In this document: one piece after another, positions 23,818-34,083 of the stretch
Layout of the letters: each line of letters opens with the position of its first letter
How positions within the stretch are numbered: position 1 is the first letter of the stretch
Translations under genes and position numbers: made by a program
The notes under the pieces: generated by a model
The model's database searches: none
The model's input: the letters and a program-made list of their open reading frames with translations, nothing else
Told to the model about the DNA's origin: nothing
From: Deltaproteobacteria bacterium
Lineage (GTDB): Bacteria; Desulfobacterota; Desulfomonilia; UBA1062
Assembly: GCA_017992605.1 (NCBI GenBank)
Contig: JAGOOG010000004.1
Coordinates: forward strand, 62,001 to 126,000
DNA: 64,000 nucleotides
Reading direction: 5' to 3'

Positions 23818-24993
23818 TTGAAGATATCACAACTCGTATCCAAGATCCCGGGTTCGGCCACGCTCGCCCTGACGGCCAAGGTCAACGAGCTCAAGGCACA
23901 GGGCAAGGATGTCATCGGCTTCACCGCCGGCGAACCTGACTTCGACACCCCGGAGAACATCAAGAGTTCTGCCATTGATGCCCTGCACCGCGGCAGTACC
24001 AAGTATACCCCGGTAGGAGGTACCCCGAAGCTCAAGGAGGCCATCTGTGCGAACATCAAGAAAGACTACGGGATCGCCGTGGAACCGGAGAATGTCATCG
24101 TCTCGTGCGGTGCCAAACACAGCCTGTACAATCTCTTCCTGACCCTCTTCGAGGCAGGAGATGAGGTGATCTGTCCCGGGCCTTACTGGGTGTCCTACCC
24201 TCCCATGGTGGAGATGACCGGTGCCAAGGCGGTCATCATAGACACCAGGCCGACCGGCATGAAGCTCCATGCCGACATGGTTGCCGAGGCGATCACGAGC
24301 CGCACGAGGGGCCTCATCATCAATTCGCCATGCAATCCGACGGGCATGGTTTTCGAGAGGGCCGAGCTGGAGAAGATCGCCGAGCTCTGTGTCGAGCACG
24401 ATATATCCATTATCTCCGATGACATCTATCGCAAGATAATCTTCGACAACATGGAGTTCTTCAGCGTCGCGAGCATCTCGCCCGAGATCGCCAGGAAGAC
24501 CTTTATCGTGGACGGATCATCCAAGACCTATGCCATGACCGGATGGCGCATCGGATACTGCATCGGAGACAGCACGGTCATCAAGGCTATGGAGAGACTC
24601 CAGAGCCAGAGCACCTCGAACCCGGTGAGCTTCGCCCAGGACGGTGCCGTGGCCTCGCTCATCAATGACGAGACCCAGAAGGTGGTGGAGGATCGCAGGC
24701 AGATCTTCGAAAAGAGACGAGACCTCATCGTGGAGAAGCTCCGGGAGATCCCCGGGATCGGTGTCATCCCCCCCAACGGGGCCTTCTACGCGTTCCCTTC
24801 CATCAACGGATACATGGAACGGTTCGGCAATGCATCGGCATTCGCCGAGTACCTCATCGAGCATGCTCTGGTGGCCATGGTCCCGGGAGGTGAGTTCGGT
24901 GCCCCTGATCACGTGAGGTTATCCTTCGCCACATCCGACCAGAACATCATCAAAGGCCTTGAGCGCATAAAGGAATCGCTCGCGGCACTCTAG
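23818..24993 (+). CDS. Class I aspartate aminotransferase-type PLP enzyme
   Basis: 391-residue fold-type I aminotransferase of subgroup Ib (AspB/AspC of thermophiles, rhizobia and Desulfobacterota). It has FTAGEPDFDTPENI at the N-terminus, KYTPVGGTPKLKEAI, the NSPCNPTG cofactor motif, SDDIYRK, and the Schiff-base Lys at residue 236 in DGSSKTYAMTGWRIGY, followed by RLSFATS near the C-terminus. The start is TTG at 23818 with GGGAGG upstream. Aspartate:2-oxoglutarate transfer is most likely; prephenate or other amino acids cannot be excluded. Confidence 0.93.
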   Translation: MKISQLVSKIPGSATLALTAKVNELKAQGKDVIGFTAGEPDFDTPENIKSSAIDALHRGSTKYTPVGGTPKLKEAICANIKKDYGIAVEPENVIVSCGAKHSLYNLFLTLFEAGDEVICPGPYWVSYPPMVEMTGAKAVIIDTRPTGMKLHADMVAEAITSRTRGLIINSPCNPTGMVFERAELEKIAELCVEHDISIISDDIYRKIIFDNMEFFSVASISPEIARKTFIVDGSSKTYAMTGWRIGYCIGDSTVIKAMERLQSQSTSNPVSFAQDGAVASLINDETQKVVEDRRQIFEKRRDLIVEKLREIPGIGVIPPNGAFYAFPSINGYMERFGNASAFAEYLIEHALVAMVPGGEFGAPDHVRLSFATSDQNIIKGLERIKESLAAL

Positions 24994-25097
24994 GCGGCCA
25001 AGGGGCTGGCAGGCGCCACCGTGCGCGTCAGCCCTTCCGGACCGTCCATGTCCCGTCTCGGCACGGTACCGTCGTGTCCTGACATGGGGTCCACAGG

Positions 25098-25111
25098 GGA
25101 ACCTGCATTGC
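25098..25111 (+). promoter_or_regulatory. Candidate sigma-54 promoter upstream of fliS
   Basis: GGAACCTGCATTGC: GG at 25098-25099 and GC at 25110-25111 are exactly ten bases apart, with TTGCA at the -12 side, as in sigma-54 promoters (TGGCAC-N5-TTGCW). Predicted start about 25122, 62 nt before fliS. Flagellar genes in this group are often sigma-54 dependent. Confidence 0.45.
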
Positions 25112-25183
25112 ATGGAAATCATTCTAAAGAAAAAAGTTCCGTCACCGATATGGGTAGTAGGATGCAATGGGGAGGGGTCCTAC

Positions 25184-25561
25184 ATGAACATGAACATTCA
25201 CGGCTACCAGACATACAAGAGAACCCAGATCCAGACGGCGGACCAGGGCAGGCTCATACTCATGTGCTACGACGGGGCCATCGGATTCCTCAAGCAGGCA
25301 CAGAAGGCCCATGCAGACAAGAACTACAAGCTTGTGAATGAACTGCTCAACAGGACCCAGAATGTTCTGTGGGAGCTTACCAACGGCCTGAATTACGAGG
25401 CGGGTGAGGTCGCGTATCACCTCGACTCGCTCTACAACTACATGATCAGGCGGATCGTCGATGCCGCTTACAACAACACCATAGAACCGGCCCATGAGGT
25501 CGTCGGCTACCTCGAGGAGCTCCGCGAGACATGGCAGAACATACTGCAGAAGCAGTCCTGA
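25184..25561 (+). CDS. fliS: Flagellar export chaperone FliS
   Basis: 125-residue FliS, the cytoplasmic chaperone that binds the C-terminal helices of flagellin and keeps it export-competent. Characteristic segments are YKRTQIQTADQGRLILMCYDGAIGFLKQA (family block QTADQGRLILMLYDG) and the helical LLNRTQNVLWELTNGLNYEAGE, YNYMIRRIVDAAYNN. The ATG at 25184 follows GGGGAGG; an upstream in-frame start would add a non-conserved 24-residue stretch. It overlaps the next gene by 31 nt. No flagellin or other flagellar structural gene is in the window. Confidence 0.92.
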   Translation: MNMNIHGYQTYKRTQIQTADQGRLILMCYDGAIGFLKQAQKAHADKNYKLVNELLNRTQNVLWELTNGLNYEAGEVAYHLDSLYNYMIRRIVDAAYNNTIEPAHEVVGYLEELRETWQNILQKQS

Positions 25562-25899
25562 ACCTCCTGAAATCTTGGCGGGAGGCCATCTGCACGCAGG
25601 TCAAGGCACTTCAAGAGGGGAACATTGAAACACTGGAAGGCTTCATGCAGCAGTCCTCCAAAATTCAGCTCCACCTTCAGGAGATCTTCAAGACCTCGCC
25701 CCGGGTTCTCCGTGACAGACAGATTGCCGGACTTCTCAGGGAGCTTCACCAGGACCAGGGGAGCATCATAGAATATCTCAAAGGCCAGACCGATGAGCTT
25801 GCCCGCGAGATCGCCACGCTCCGCAGAAACAGGACGTCCCTGGGCGGATACAAAAAGAAGAAAGATCCGTCCCCGCGGTTCATGAGCAAGCGTACCTGA
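25531..25899 (+). CDS. Small helical protein, FlgN/FliT-like flagellar chaperone candidate
   Basis: 122-residue all-helical, charged protein (long heptad-like stretches: LNLLKSWREAICTQVKALQEGN, LQEIFKTS, ELHQDQGSIIEYLKGQTDELAREIATLRRN) ending in a basic tail (GGYKKKKDPSPRFMSKR). Length, helix pattern and 31-nt overlap with fliS match FliT or FlgN chaperones, which commonly follow fliS. The primary sequence is too diverged to choose between them. It is probably cotranslated with FliS. Confidence 0.65.
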   Translation: MAEHTAEAVLNLLKSWREAICTQVKALQEGNIETLEGFMQQSSKIQLHLQEIFKTSPRVLRDRQIAGLLRELHQDQGSIIEYLKGQTDELAREIATLRRNRTSLGGYKKKKDPSPRFMSKRT

Positions 25900-25909
25900 C
25901 GTGCATACG

Positions 25910-25938
25910 TTGACAGACGCGCTGTTTTCTCCTAGTCT
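25910..25938 (+). promoter_or_regulatory. Promoter of maf giving a near-leaderless mRNA
   Basis: A perfect TTGACA (25910-25915), a 17-nt spacer and TAGTCT (25933-25938). The predicted start is about 25945; the maf ATG is at 25947 and lacks a Shine-Dalgarno sequence. Confidence 0.5.
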
Positions 25939-25946
25939 GTGAGCCT

Positions 25947-26535
25947 ATGCAGGTACTTCTGGCATCCGGATCACCACGAAGAAAAGAGCTCCTCTCCCTT
26001 CTCGGCATCCCCTTTCTGATACAGATCCCGAACATACCCGAAACGAGACACGAGGGTGAGTCGCCCCGTCGGTACTGCGCCCGCATCAGTAGGGAGAAGG
26101 CCCTGGAGATGGCCAGGCAGCATCCTGAGGCGCTCGTCATCGGGGCCGACACGATAGTGGTCGTCGGCGACATGATCCTCGGAAAACCGCTGGATCCAGA
26201 TCAGGCGAGGGAATATCTCCTGCTCCTCCAGGGCAGGACCCACGATGTATTCACCGGATATACGATCGTTCTCGGAGACCGCGCGGAATCCAGGGTGATC
26301 CGGACCAGGGTACGCTTCAGACCCATGACGCATGAAGAGATAGTGTGGTATATTGCAAGCGGTGAACCCATGGACAAGGCGGGGGCCTACGCCCTCCAGG
26401 GCATCGCCTCGATCTTCATCACCGGCATTCGGGGGTCATACACCAATGTCATAGGGTTGCCCCTCTCGGAGCTCTATGATGACCTGAAACAGTTCGGGCT
26501 TCGGTTCGAGGGCATTGAAGGAGGAGGTCCGGCTA

Positions 26536-26561
<26 letters not shown>
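25947..26561 (+). CDS. maf: Maf-family nucleoside triphosphate pyrophosphatase
   Basis: 204-residue Maf/YhdE protein hydrolysing dTTP/UTP or modified nucleotides to monophosphates. It starts with the invariant LLASGSPRRKELL loop, then ADTIVVVG with the metal-binding Asp, GRTHDVFTGY, and the DKAGAYALQGIAS block near the C-terminus, which is the YhdE-type (dTTP/UTP) signature. About 20 extra C-terminal residues overlap the glpK start by 26 nt. It is the first gene of the maf-glpK-mlaE run. Confidence 0.93.
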
Positions 26562-28027
<1,466 letters not shown>

Positions 28028-28041
<14 letters not shown>

Positions 28042-28795
28042 AAATATCGGGAGGATGACCCTCTCCTTTCTAGAGGAGCTGGGGGCATTCTTCATCTTCT
28101 TATTCCAGGCGGTCTCCCACCTGGCAAGGCCACCGGTCTTTGTGAAGCAGTATTTCAAGCAGATGGAGTTCATCGGTATCCGCTCGACCCCGGTGGTCAT
28201 GCTGACCGGTGTTTTCACCGGCATGGTGAGCGCCCTGCAGACCTACCACGGATTCAGCCTCTTCGGCGCCGAGTCCCTCGTGGGATCCACAACGGCCCTG
28301 GGACTTCTCAGGGAACTCGGTCCCGTGCTGGCGGCACTCATGGTGACGGCCCGTGCGGGTTCCGCCATGACCGCCGAGATCGGCATCATGCAGGTGACCC
28401 AGCAGGTCGACGCCCTCGTCGTCATGGGGGTGAATCCGTTCAAGTACCTGATCATCCCCCGCGTGGTGGCCACCATCGTCATGATGCCCATGCTGACCCT
28501 TGCCTTCGATGCGATCGGCATGGTCGGGTCGTACATCGTGGGGACCATCGTCCTCGACATAGACAGGGGGGTCTTCATGGCGCGTATCGTGGAGTACGTG
28601 GCCTACGACGACCTCTTTTCCGGCCTTATCAAGAGCTGCTTCTTCGGGGGGATCCTGGCGGTGGTCTGCTGCTTCAAGGGTTACAGCACCAGCGGAGGGG
28701 CCGAGGGCGTGGGCAAGTCCGCCACACAGTCCGTGGTCATCTCATCGGTCAGCATCCTGATCGCGGACTACATCCTGACCGCGATCATGTTCTAG
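28028..28795 (+). CDS. mlaE: MlaE-family ABC transporter permease
   Basis: 255-residue permease of the phospholipid/Mce transport family (MlaE), inner-membrane subunit of the retrograde lipid exporter/importer. The family core SLVGSTTALGLLRELGPVLAALMVTARAGSAMTAEIG (short signature RELGPVLAAL, ARAGSAM) and the C-terminal FGGILAVVCCFKGY are clear, with about five hydrophobic segments. The usual partners MlaF (ATPase) and MlaD (MCE protein) are missing: the next gene is on the opposite strand. The ATG at 28028 or 28034 overlaps the end of glpK. It must therefore pair with ATPase subunits encoded elsewhere. Confidence 0.9.
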
Positions 28796-29214
28796 GTGGC
28801 CGGCGAGGTCATGGTGATCGCCCCGACCGGACACTCCAGTGCGCAGAAGCCACACCCGATGCATGCCCTCCCGTCCTTGAGGTACGGGAATCCATGCGGG
28901 TTTCCGCTGTCGTGAGGCTGGGACAGGTCAAGACAGTTCGCCGGGCACGTCTCTATGCATATGTTGCACGACATGCACCCGTCGTTGTTCACCCGGGGTT
29001 TCTTCCACCGGGATCTCTTCACCATGGCGCACAAGGCCCCGAAGGAGTCGAGAACCGAGGCGTGGGGGCATATACGGCCGCAGGCACCGCATTCGATACA
29101 GAGATCCTGGTCGATGACGTGGATCTCCTTCTTCTGACCGGTTATGGCGCTCACGGGGCATACCTTCGTGCATGCCTGACATCCGACACACGATTGCGTA
29201 ATACTGAAGGGCAT
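28792..29214 (-). CDS. Polyferredoxin with four 4Fe-4S motifs
   Basis: 140-residue electron-transfer protein with four CxxCxxCxxxCP sets: CVGCQACTKVCP, CIECGACGRICP, CMSCNICIETCP and CIGCGFCALECP, enough for four [4Fe-4S] clusters in two bacterial-ferredoxin-like halves. It starts 20 nt after the aldehyde:ferredoxin oxidoreductase gene and has its own AGGAGGAA ribosome site, so it is the likely electron partner of that enzyme. Cytoplasmic; no signal sequence. It converges on mlaE with a 4-nt overlap. Confidence 0.9.
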   Translation of the reverse strand: MPFSITQSCVGCQACTKVCPVSAITGQKKEIHVIDQDLCIECGACGRICPHASVLDSFGALCAMVKRSRWKKPRVNNDGCMSCNICIETCPANCLDLSQPHDSGNPHGFPYLKDGRACIGCGFCALECPVGAITMTSPAT

Positions 29215-29234
29215 CTCTGTTCCTCCTGCAGATC

Positions 29235-31196
29235 TCAGCTCGTCTCGATGCCAAGCCGGGACATGGTCTGAGGGGTCGGCTTTCCCGTCGACGGATCCCA
29301 TCCGAACTGCTTCCAGTAGTCGCTCATCATCTTCTCGATGTTCACCGTCCTTCCCTTGTTGGCGCCGCGGGTCTGCGGGGGTCTCCCCACGGCCCGGTCG
29401 TGAAGCTTGTTGTTCATCGGCTCTATGCCGTGCTTCACGTTGAAGGCCTGCTTGATGGTCTGGATGCGCTCACCGATCTCCATATACTCTTCGGGGGTCC
29501 TGTTCCAGCCGGTCACGGCATTGAGCCAGTCGAAGGTCGGGGTCCTCGTGACCCCGAGGAAGGCCCCGAACATGCAGAGCCCCGCCCCATTGACGACGGC
29601 GATGTATTTGCTGCAGGATGCCTCCTCCCGGGCCTTCCCGTCATCGGCGACATACCTGCTGTTCTTGGAGTAGATCTGGAAGGGCAGCTTCTTCGGGATG
29701 CCCTTCACCTTTTTCCAGAGCTGGAACATCTCGTAGTAGAGCTGTGAACCTATGGTGTGCCTGCCGGGTGTGGGCTCCACCGAATAGTGGACCGCGAATC
29801 CCGGGTCCATCCTGCCGTCGTGCATGGCAGGCTCCTGCCCCCCGGCATGGATGGCATATTTCTCAGATCCCCTTCCGATCTTCCGGGCAGCCACCCTCAC
29901 GCCGTCCGCCAGGACGTCACCGATCCCCTCGCGTCTCACCATCCTGTGGACAAGCTCGGCCATGGATACGGCATCACCCCAGGAGAGGTCGAGGCCGCCG
30001 GTGTCCTCCTTCGTGAGGATGCCGCGCTCATAGCACTCCATGGCAAAGGCCACCGTGGACCCTGCGGATATGGTGTCCATGCCCGCACGGTTGAGATACT
30101 CGTTGAGCTCGAACATGCTGTCCGTGTTCTCGTTCATGCAGAGGCCGCCCAGGGCAAGGACCGATTCATACTCCGGTTTGTGTCCCTCCGGATACTTGCC
30201 GGGATACCTGCAGATACCACCGCAGCCCAGCGGACACGAGTAGCAGTGGTACTTGAGGACCTCGTAGCCCTTGACAAGATCGGGGTGGGCTGACCTGGAC
30301 TTGCTCATGGGCCAGTCCACGTTGCTGCCCTTCCAGTTCTTGATGGGCGAGTCTCCCCACTCGGGAGACATCTGGTTGAGCCCGCCGGTACCCCACTTCC
30401 TGAGAATGTTCTTGTACACATACCCGTCCATGGCCATTGCCGTGGGAAGTACCCTGAGCAGCACGCCCAGGAGACCCATGCCGGTGCCGGGCCCCAGGGG
30501 CAGCTGGGTCCGGACCCACCGGTTGCAGATCCTGCTCAGGCGGTTGACCTCTTGACGATCATGCACCTGGATGCGCTTTTTCCCGTCGAGGACCAGGGCC
30601 TTGAGCCTCTTGGAGCCCATGACAGCGCCGAGTCCCGAGCGCGCGGCGAGCCTGCCCCTATCGTTGCACACCCCCGATATGAGCGAGAGATTCTCTCCTG
30701 CCGGGCCTATCACGGCCACACTGACATGCTCGCCGAATTCCTTCTTCAGGATCTCCTCGGTCTCGATGGCATCCTTGCCCCAGAGGTGGGCTGCATCGCG
30801 CAGTTCGGGTTTCCCGTTCTTCACATAGAGCAGCACCGGCTTCTCGCTGATTCCGGAGAAAAAGATGCCGTCATAGCCCGAGCGTTTCATGGCAGGCGAC
30901 AGGGTACCCCCGCAGTTGGCGTCACCCCACCCGCCGGTCAACGGAGACTTGGCCACCACCATCCACCGGCCGGCAAAGAGGCTCCCGGTCCCGGTCAGGA
31001 GCCCCGAAACAAACCCGAGAATATTGTCCGGGCCGAGAGGGTCTGCACCCGCTGGAATTCTGTGGAACAGGATGTGCGCTGCAAGCCCCATTCCAGAGAG
31101 GTGCCTCTCGTAGAGAGCATCGGGGATAATCTCGTCTTCAAACGATGACCTTCCCAGGTCAACCTTCAGGATCCTGCCCATGTATCCTCGGCCCAT
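29235..31196 (-). CDS. Aldehyde:ferredoxin oxidoreductase (tungsten enzyme)
   Basis: 653-residue AOR-family oxidoreductase with tungsten-bispyranopterin and one [4Fe-4S] cluster, interconverting aldehydes and carboxylic acids using ferredoxin. N-terminal domain features are GRILKVDLG, LGPDN, GPAGEN and GRLAARSGLGAVMGSKRLKA (family block). The cluster ligands are CYSCPLGC in the middle (CxxCxxxC) and a distal Cys in GLCMFG. The ATG at 31196 has AAGGAGGG; a later ATG (31181) is possible. It pairs with the downstream polyferredoxin. In syntrophic or aromatic-degrading anaerobes such enzymes reduce or oxidise benzoate or fatty-acid aldehydes; substrate not inferable. Confidence 0.93.
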   Translation of the reverse strand: MGRGYMGRILKVDLGRSSFEDEIIPDALYERHLSGMGLAAHILFHRIPAGADPLGPDNILGFVSGLLTGTGSLFAGRWMVVAKSPLTGGWGDANCGGTLSPAMKRSGYDGIFFSGISEKPVLLYVKNGKPELRDAAHLWGKDAIETEEILKKEFGEHVSVAVIGPAGENLSLISGVCNDRGRLAARSGLGAVMGSKRLKALVLDGKKRIQVHDRQEVNRLSRICNRWVRTQLPLGPGTGMGLLGVLLRVLPTAMAMDGYVYKNILRKWGTGGLNQMSPEWGDSPIKNWKGSNVDWPMSKSRSAHPDLVKGYEVLKYHCYSCPLGCGGICRYPGKYPEGHKPEYESVLALGGLCMNENTDSMFELNEYLNRAGMDTISAGSTVAFAMECYERGILTKEDTGGLDLSWGDAVSMAELVHRMVRREGIGDVLADGVRVAARKIGRGSEKYAIHAGGQEPAMHDGRMDPGFAVHYSVEPTPGRHTIGSQLYYEMFQLWKKVKGIPKKLPFQIYSKNSRYVADDGKAREEASCSKYIAVVNGAGLCMFGAFLGVTRTPTFDWLNAVTGWNRTPEEYMEIGERIQTIKQAFNVKHGIEPMNNKLHDRAVGRPPQTRGANKGRTVNIEKMMSDYWKQFGWDPSTGKPTPQTMSRLGIETS

Positions 31197-31478
31197 ACAC
31201 CCTCCTTCTGGTGTTCGGTAAATCAACGCCCATGGATATATCCCGTCATGTTCTCCTGTGACCATGATCTCTTACCGGCGCGTTGATGTATCCCGGTAAT
31301 AGATGAAGGTACCAGGTAGGTGGAACAACGTGCCTCTCATGGAAAGAATTCTCCGGGGAACAGGATCCGGGCCACCATAAAACACGACCATCTCTGCAGT
31401 ACCGGCTCAAAGGTCACCATGCACCATACCGATCATCACACCCCCGCATGAGAGGGCCACAAGAACGATACGAGTACC
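31197..31478 (-). other. Long untranslated leader/intergenic stretch upstream of AOR
   Basis: About 280 bases between the AOR start and the promoter/operator at 31479-31522. Apart from the AOR ribosome site I find no open frame with a ribosome site and no obvious riboswitch fold. A closer, undetected promoter is possible. The remaining 31523-31621 segment toward trxC contains an inverted repeat TCCCGG...CCGGGA (31586-31603), possibly the trxC terminator stem, without a T-tract. Confidence 0.4.
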
Positions 31479-31522
31479 TTAACAATGTTAAACTTATATG
31501 CCAAAGGGTTCTTTACGGTCAA
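31479..31522 (-). promoter_or_regulatory. Promoter with palindromic operator upstream of AOR
   Basis: Minus strand: TTGACC (31522-31517), 18-nt spacer, TATAAG (31498-31493), a strong sigma-70 promoter. It runs directly into TTAACATTGTTAA, a perfect inverted repeat (31491-31479). The core GTTTAAC (31493-31487) matches the sites before the MerR regulator and the two flavoproteins. Confidence 0.6.
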
Positions 31523-31621
31523 GGGGACTTCATGCCCGTTCAGGGCGAGTCTCGCGTACCGCTCTCTCCAGAGGACACAACTGCATCCCGGCGCACACCG
31601 GGAATCGGTATCCGTGAATGA

Positions 31622-32071
31622 TCACGGTATGAAGCGGTCGACCTGGGTCTGCAGCTGCTGAAGAGGAAGTGCGCCGTGCAGTGTGGTTACCACAGCCCCG
31701 TCCCTGAAAAGGAACAGGCTCGGGATCGACCGGATACCGTATCTCGATGCCGTGACGGGATTTTCATCCACATTGACCTTCACGACCTTGAGCCTGCCGG
31801 CATATCTTGCTGCAAGTTCGTCCAGCACCGGGGCCAGGCTCCTGCACGGCCCGCACCACGGGGCCCAGAAGTCAACGAGAACAGGAGTGCCGCTGTCGAT
31901 CACCTCGGAACCGAAGGTGGAATCGGTCGCTGCGAGCGGTCTGTCGAAACGCTCAAAGACCAATCGAGCATGGCACTTTCCACACAAGGCATTGTCATGA
32001 ACACGCGTTCGGGGAATCCTGTTCTTTGTTCCGCATCTCTTGCAGGAAACAGTCAGTGCATCAGCAACCAT
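31622..32071 (-). CDS. trxC: Thioredoxin 2 (zinc-ribbon thioredoxin)
   Basis: 149-residue thioredoxin with an N-terminal zinc ribbon (CKRC at residues 10-13 and CGKC near 30-33) and the WCGPC active site, as in E. coli TrxC. Other family residues are the buried Asp in LVDFWAPWCGPC, the cis-Pro in IRSIPSLFLF and Gly in the final strand. It reduces protein disulphides in the cytoplasm. It is a single-gene unit flanked by intergenic regions of about 425 and 301 bases. Confidence 0.93.
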   Translation of the reverse strand: MVADALTVSCKRCGTKNRIPRTRVHDNALCGKCHARLVFERFDRPLAATDSTFGSEVIDSGTPVLVDFWAPWCGPCRSLAPVLDELAARYAGRLKVVKVNVDENPVTASRYGIRSIPSLFLFRDGAVVTTLHGALPLQQLQTQVDRFIP

Positions 32072-32372
32072 ATCCTGGGTCTCCCTTCTGTATGGATCTT
32101 ACAGCCATCGGCCATGGGCGAACTCACCTTCCTCATCTGTAGTGACTCAGCGTGTCCATTCCAAGGTCATGCGCCGACTCTTCGATCGTTCCGGTAAATG
32201 AATACCTGCGTGCAGTGCGCACCATCAAATATATATTGACACCTGTATCAACGGGTGCTACACGTTCTACCGATATGTATGTCAATAACGATTGTCTAAT
32301 TGTATGTTATTCTTTAGAATCCGTATCACATCGTCCGCCAGGGATCGAGCGTACGGCAAAGGAGATTGAGCC
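32072..32372. other. Divergent intergenic region (trxC / acyl-CoA synthetase)
   Basis: 301 bases with no supported gene. A perfect TTGACA at 32236-32241 is followed at 17 nt by TACACG (32259-32264) with an extended TGC, a candidate promoter for the acyl-CoA synthetase. An inverted repeat AATAAC (32284-32289) / GTTATT (32306-32311), spaced by 16 nt, lies just downstream and could bind a TetR-type repressor. A CACC...GGGTG repeat (32239-32257 region) overlaps the promoter spacer. Confidence 0.4.
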
Positions 32373-34013
32373 ATGACAGCCTTCAGAGAGATCACCATGG
32401 GAAACCTCGTACGGGAAACTGTATCAAGGTTTCCTGAGAACGATGCACTGATTTTCCCCGAAACAGGCCTCCGCCTGAGCTACAGGGAGCTGCTCTCAAG
32501 GTGTACAGACGTTGCGAAGGGGTTCATGGCTCTTGGGGTGAAGAAGGGAGACCATGTCTCGGTCTGGACCACGAACATACCCGAGTGGGTCTATCTGCAG
32601 GCCGGTCTCGGCATGATCGGCGCAGTTCTGGTCACGGTGAACACCAACTACAAGACGAACGAGCTCGAATACATCCTCAACCAGTCCGACTCCACCACCC
32701 TCGTCATCATGGAAGGGTATCGCGACACGAACTTTTACGCCATCACGAGGGAGGTCATTCCGGAACTCGACTCCTCTGAACCAGGAAAGATCGAGGCCTC
32801 GAAGCTTCCCCTGCTCAGAAACGTGGTGTTCATCGGTGACCGGAAAGAAACCCCCGGCATGTTTTCATTCGATGCGGTCACTGCCCTGGGGAAAAAGATT
32901 TCCGATGAGGAACTCGCCGAACGGGAGAAGGCGGTACAGGTGCACGATGTCCTCAACATGCAGTACACTTCAGGTACCACAGGGTTTCCCAAGGGCGTAA
33001 TGCTGACCCACTACAACATCATCAACAACGCGCGGATGGTCGGCGACGTCATGGGCATGACCGAGAAAGACCGTCTGCTGATCCAGGTTCCTGTGTTCCA
33101 CTGCTTCGGCTGCGTGATGAGCACTCTGAACTGCATGGTACACGGGTCAACCATGGTGCTCGTCGAGGCCTTCGACCCCCTGAAGGCACTGAAATATATC
33201 GAACAGGAGAAGTGCACCGCCATCAACGGCGTCCCCACCATGTTCATCGCCATACTGGGGCACGAGGACTTCAGCGCGTACTCGACCAAGTCCCTCAGGA
33301 CCGGCATCATGGCCGGGGCCCCATGCCCCGTGGACACCATGAATCAGGTCAGGGACATCATGCACTGCCCCGAGATCGTCATCGCCTTCGGCCAGACTGA
33401 ATCGTCGCCGGTCATGACCATGACCCGCCGTGATGACCCGGTCGAACTCAGGGTGTCCACCGTGGGAAGGCTGCTGCCCGACATCGAGGGCAAGATCGTC
33501 GATCCCGGCACCGGAGAGGATCTGCCCTGCAACGTGCAGGGGGAAATCGTTACCAGGAGTTCCTGTGTCATGAAGGGCTACTACAAGATGCCCGAAGATA
33601 CGAAAAAGGCCATCGACAAAAATGGCTGGCTCCACACCGGGGACCTGGGTACTGTGGATGGAAACGGTTATTTCAAGGTGACGGGCCGAATCAAGGAGAT
33701 GATCATCCGCGGCGGCGAGAATATCTATCCCCGCGAGATCGAGGAGTTCCTCCGTAAGAATCAGAAGGTGCGGGACGTGTACGTGGTGGGCATCCCGGAC
33801 AAGAAATACGGCGAACAGGTCCTTGCGGCCGTCATACTGAAACCGGGCACGACGGCTTCTCATGATGAGTTCATCTCATTCTGTCAGGGAAAGATCGCAC
33901 GCCACAAGATACCCAGATACTGGGAGTTCGTCGACTCCGTCCCCATGACCGCCAGCGGCAAGGTGCAGAAGTTCAAGATGGTGGAGCAGTACGCCCGGAA
34001 ATACGGGAGTTGA
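32373..34013 (+). CDS. Long/medium-chain acyl-CoA synthetase (AMP-forming)
   Basis: 546-residue ANL-superfamily acyl-CoA ligase activating a carboxylic acid through an acyl-AMP. Motifs are YTSGTTGFPKG (P-loop-like, ATP binding), the A5-type YGQTE-like segment IAFGQTESSP, HTGDLGTVDGNGYFKVTGRIKEMIIRGGENIYPREIE (short marks TGDLG, GRIKEMIIRGG) and the catalytic Lys of TASGKVQK near the C-terminus. The overall layout is that of FadD/AMP-binding proteins using fatty or benzoic acids. GGAGA precedes the ATG. It converges on an acyl-CoA dehydrogenase gene across a strong terminator. Confidence 0.93.
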   Translation: MTAFREITMGNLVRETVSRFPENDALIFPETGLRLSYRELLSRCTDVAKGFMALGVKKGDHVSVWTTNIPEWVYLQAGLGMIGAVLVTVNTNYKTNELEYILNQSDSTTLVIMEGYRDTNFYAITREVIPELDSSEPGKIEASKLPLLRNVVFIGDRKETPGMFSFDAVTALGKKISDEELAEREKAVQVHDVLNMQYTSGTTGFPKGVMLTHYNIINNARMVGDVMGMTEKDRLLIQVPVFHCFGCVMSTLNCMVHGSTMVLVEAFDPLKALKYIEQEKCTAINGVPTMFIAILGHEDFSAYSTKSLRTGIMAGAPCPVDTMNQVRDIMHCPEIVIAFGQTESSPVMTMTRRDDPVELRVSTVGRLLPDIEGKIVDPGTGEDLPCNVQGEIVTRSSCVMKGYYKMPEDTKKAIDKNGWLHTGDLGTVDGNGYFKVTGRIKEMIIRGGENIYPREIEEFLRKNQKVRDVYVVGIPDKKYGEQVLAAVILKPGTTASHDEFISFCQGKIARHKIPRYWEFVDSVPMTASGKVQKFKMVEQYARKYGS

Positions 34014-34043
34014 CCGTTTCAGCGAACCATTGCCAGCGCTTTA

Positions 34044-34077
34044 GCGGGTGCAGGGCATGAAACCGCCCTGCACCCGC
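34044..34077. terminator. Strong bidirectional intrinsic terminator
   Basis: GCGGGTGCAGGGC (34044-34056) pairs perfectly with GCCCTGCACCCGC (34065-34077) around an eight-base loop; TTTGTTT follows on the + strand. It lies between the convergent acyl-CoA synthetase and dehydrogenase genes. Confidence 0.9.
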
Positions 34078-34083
34078 TTTGTT

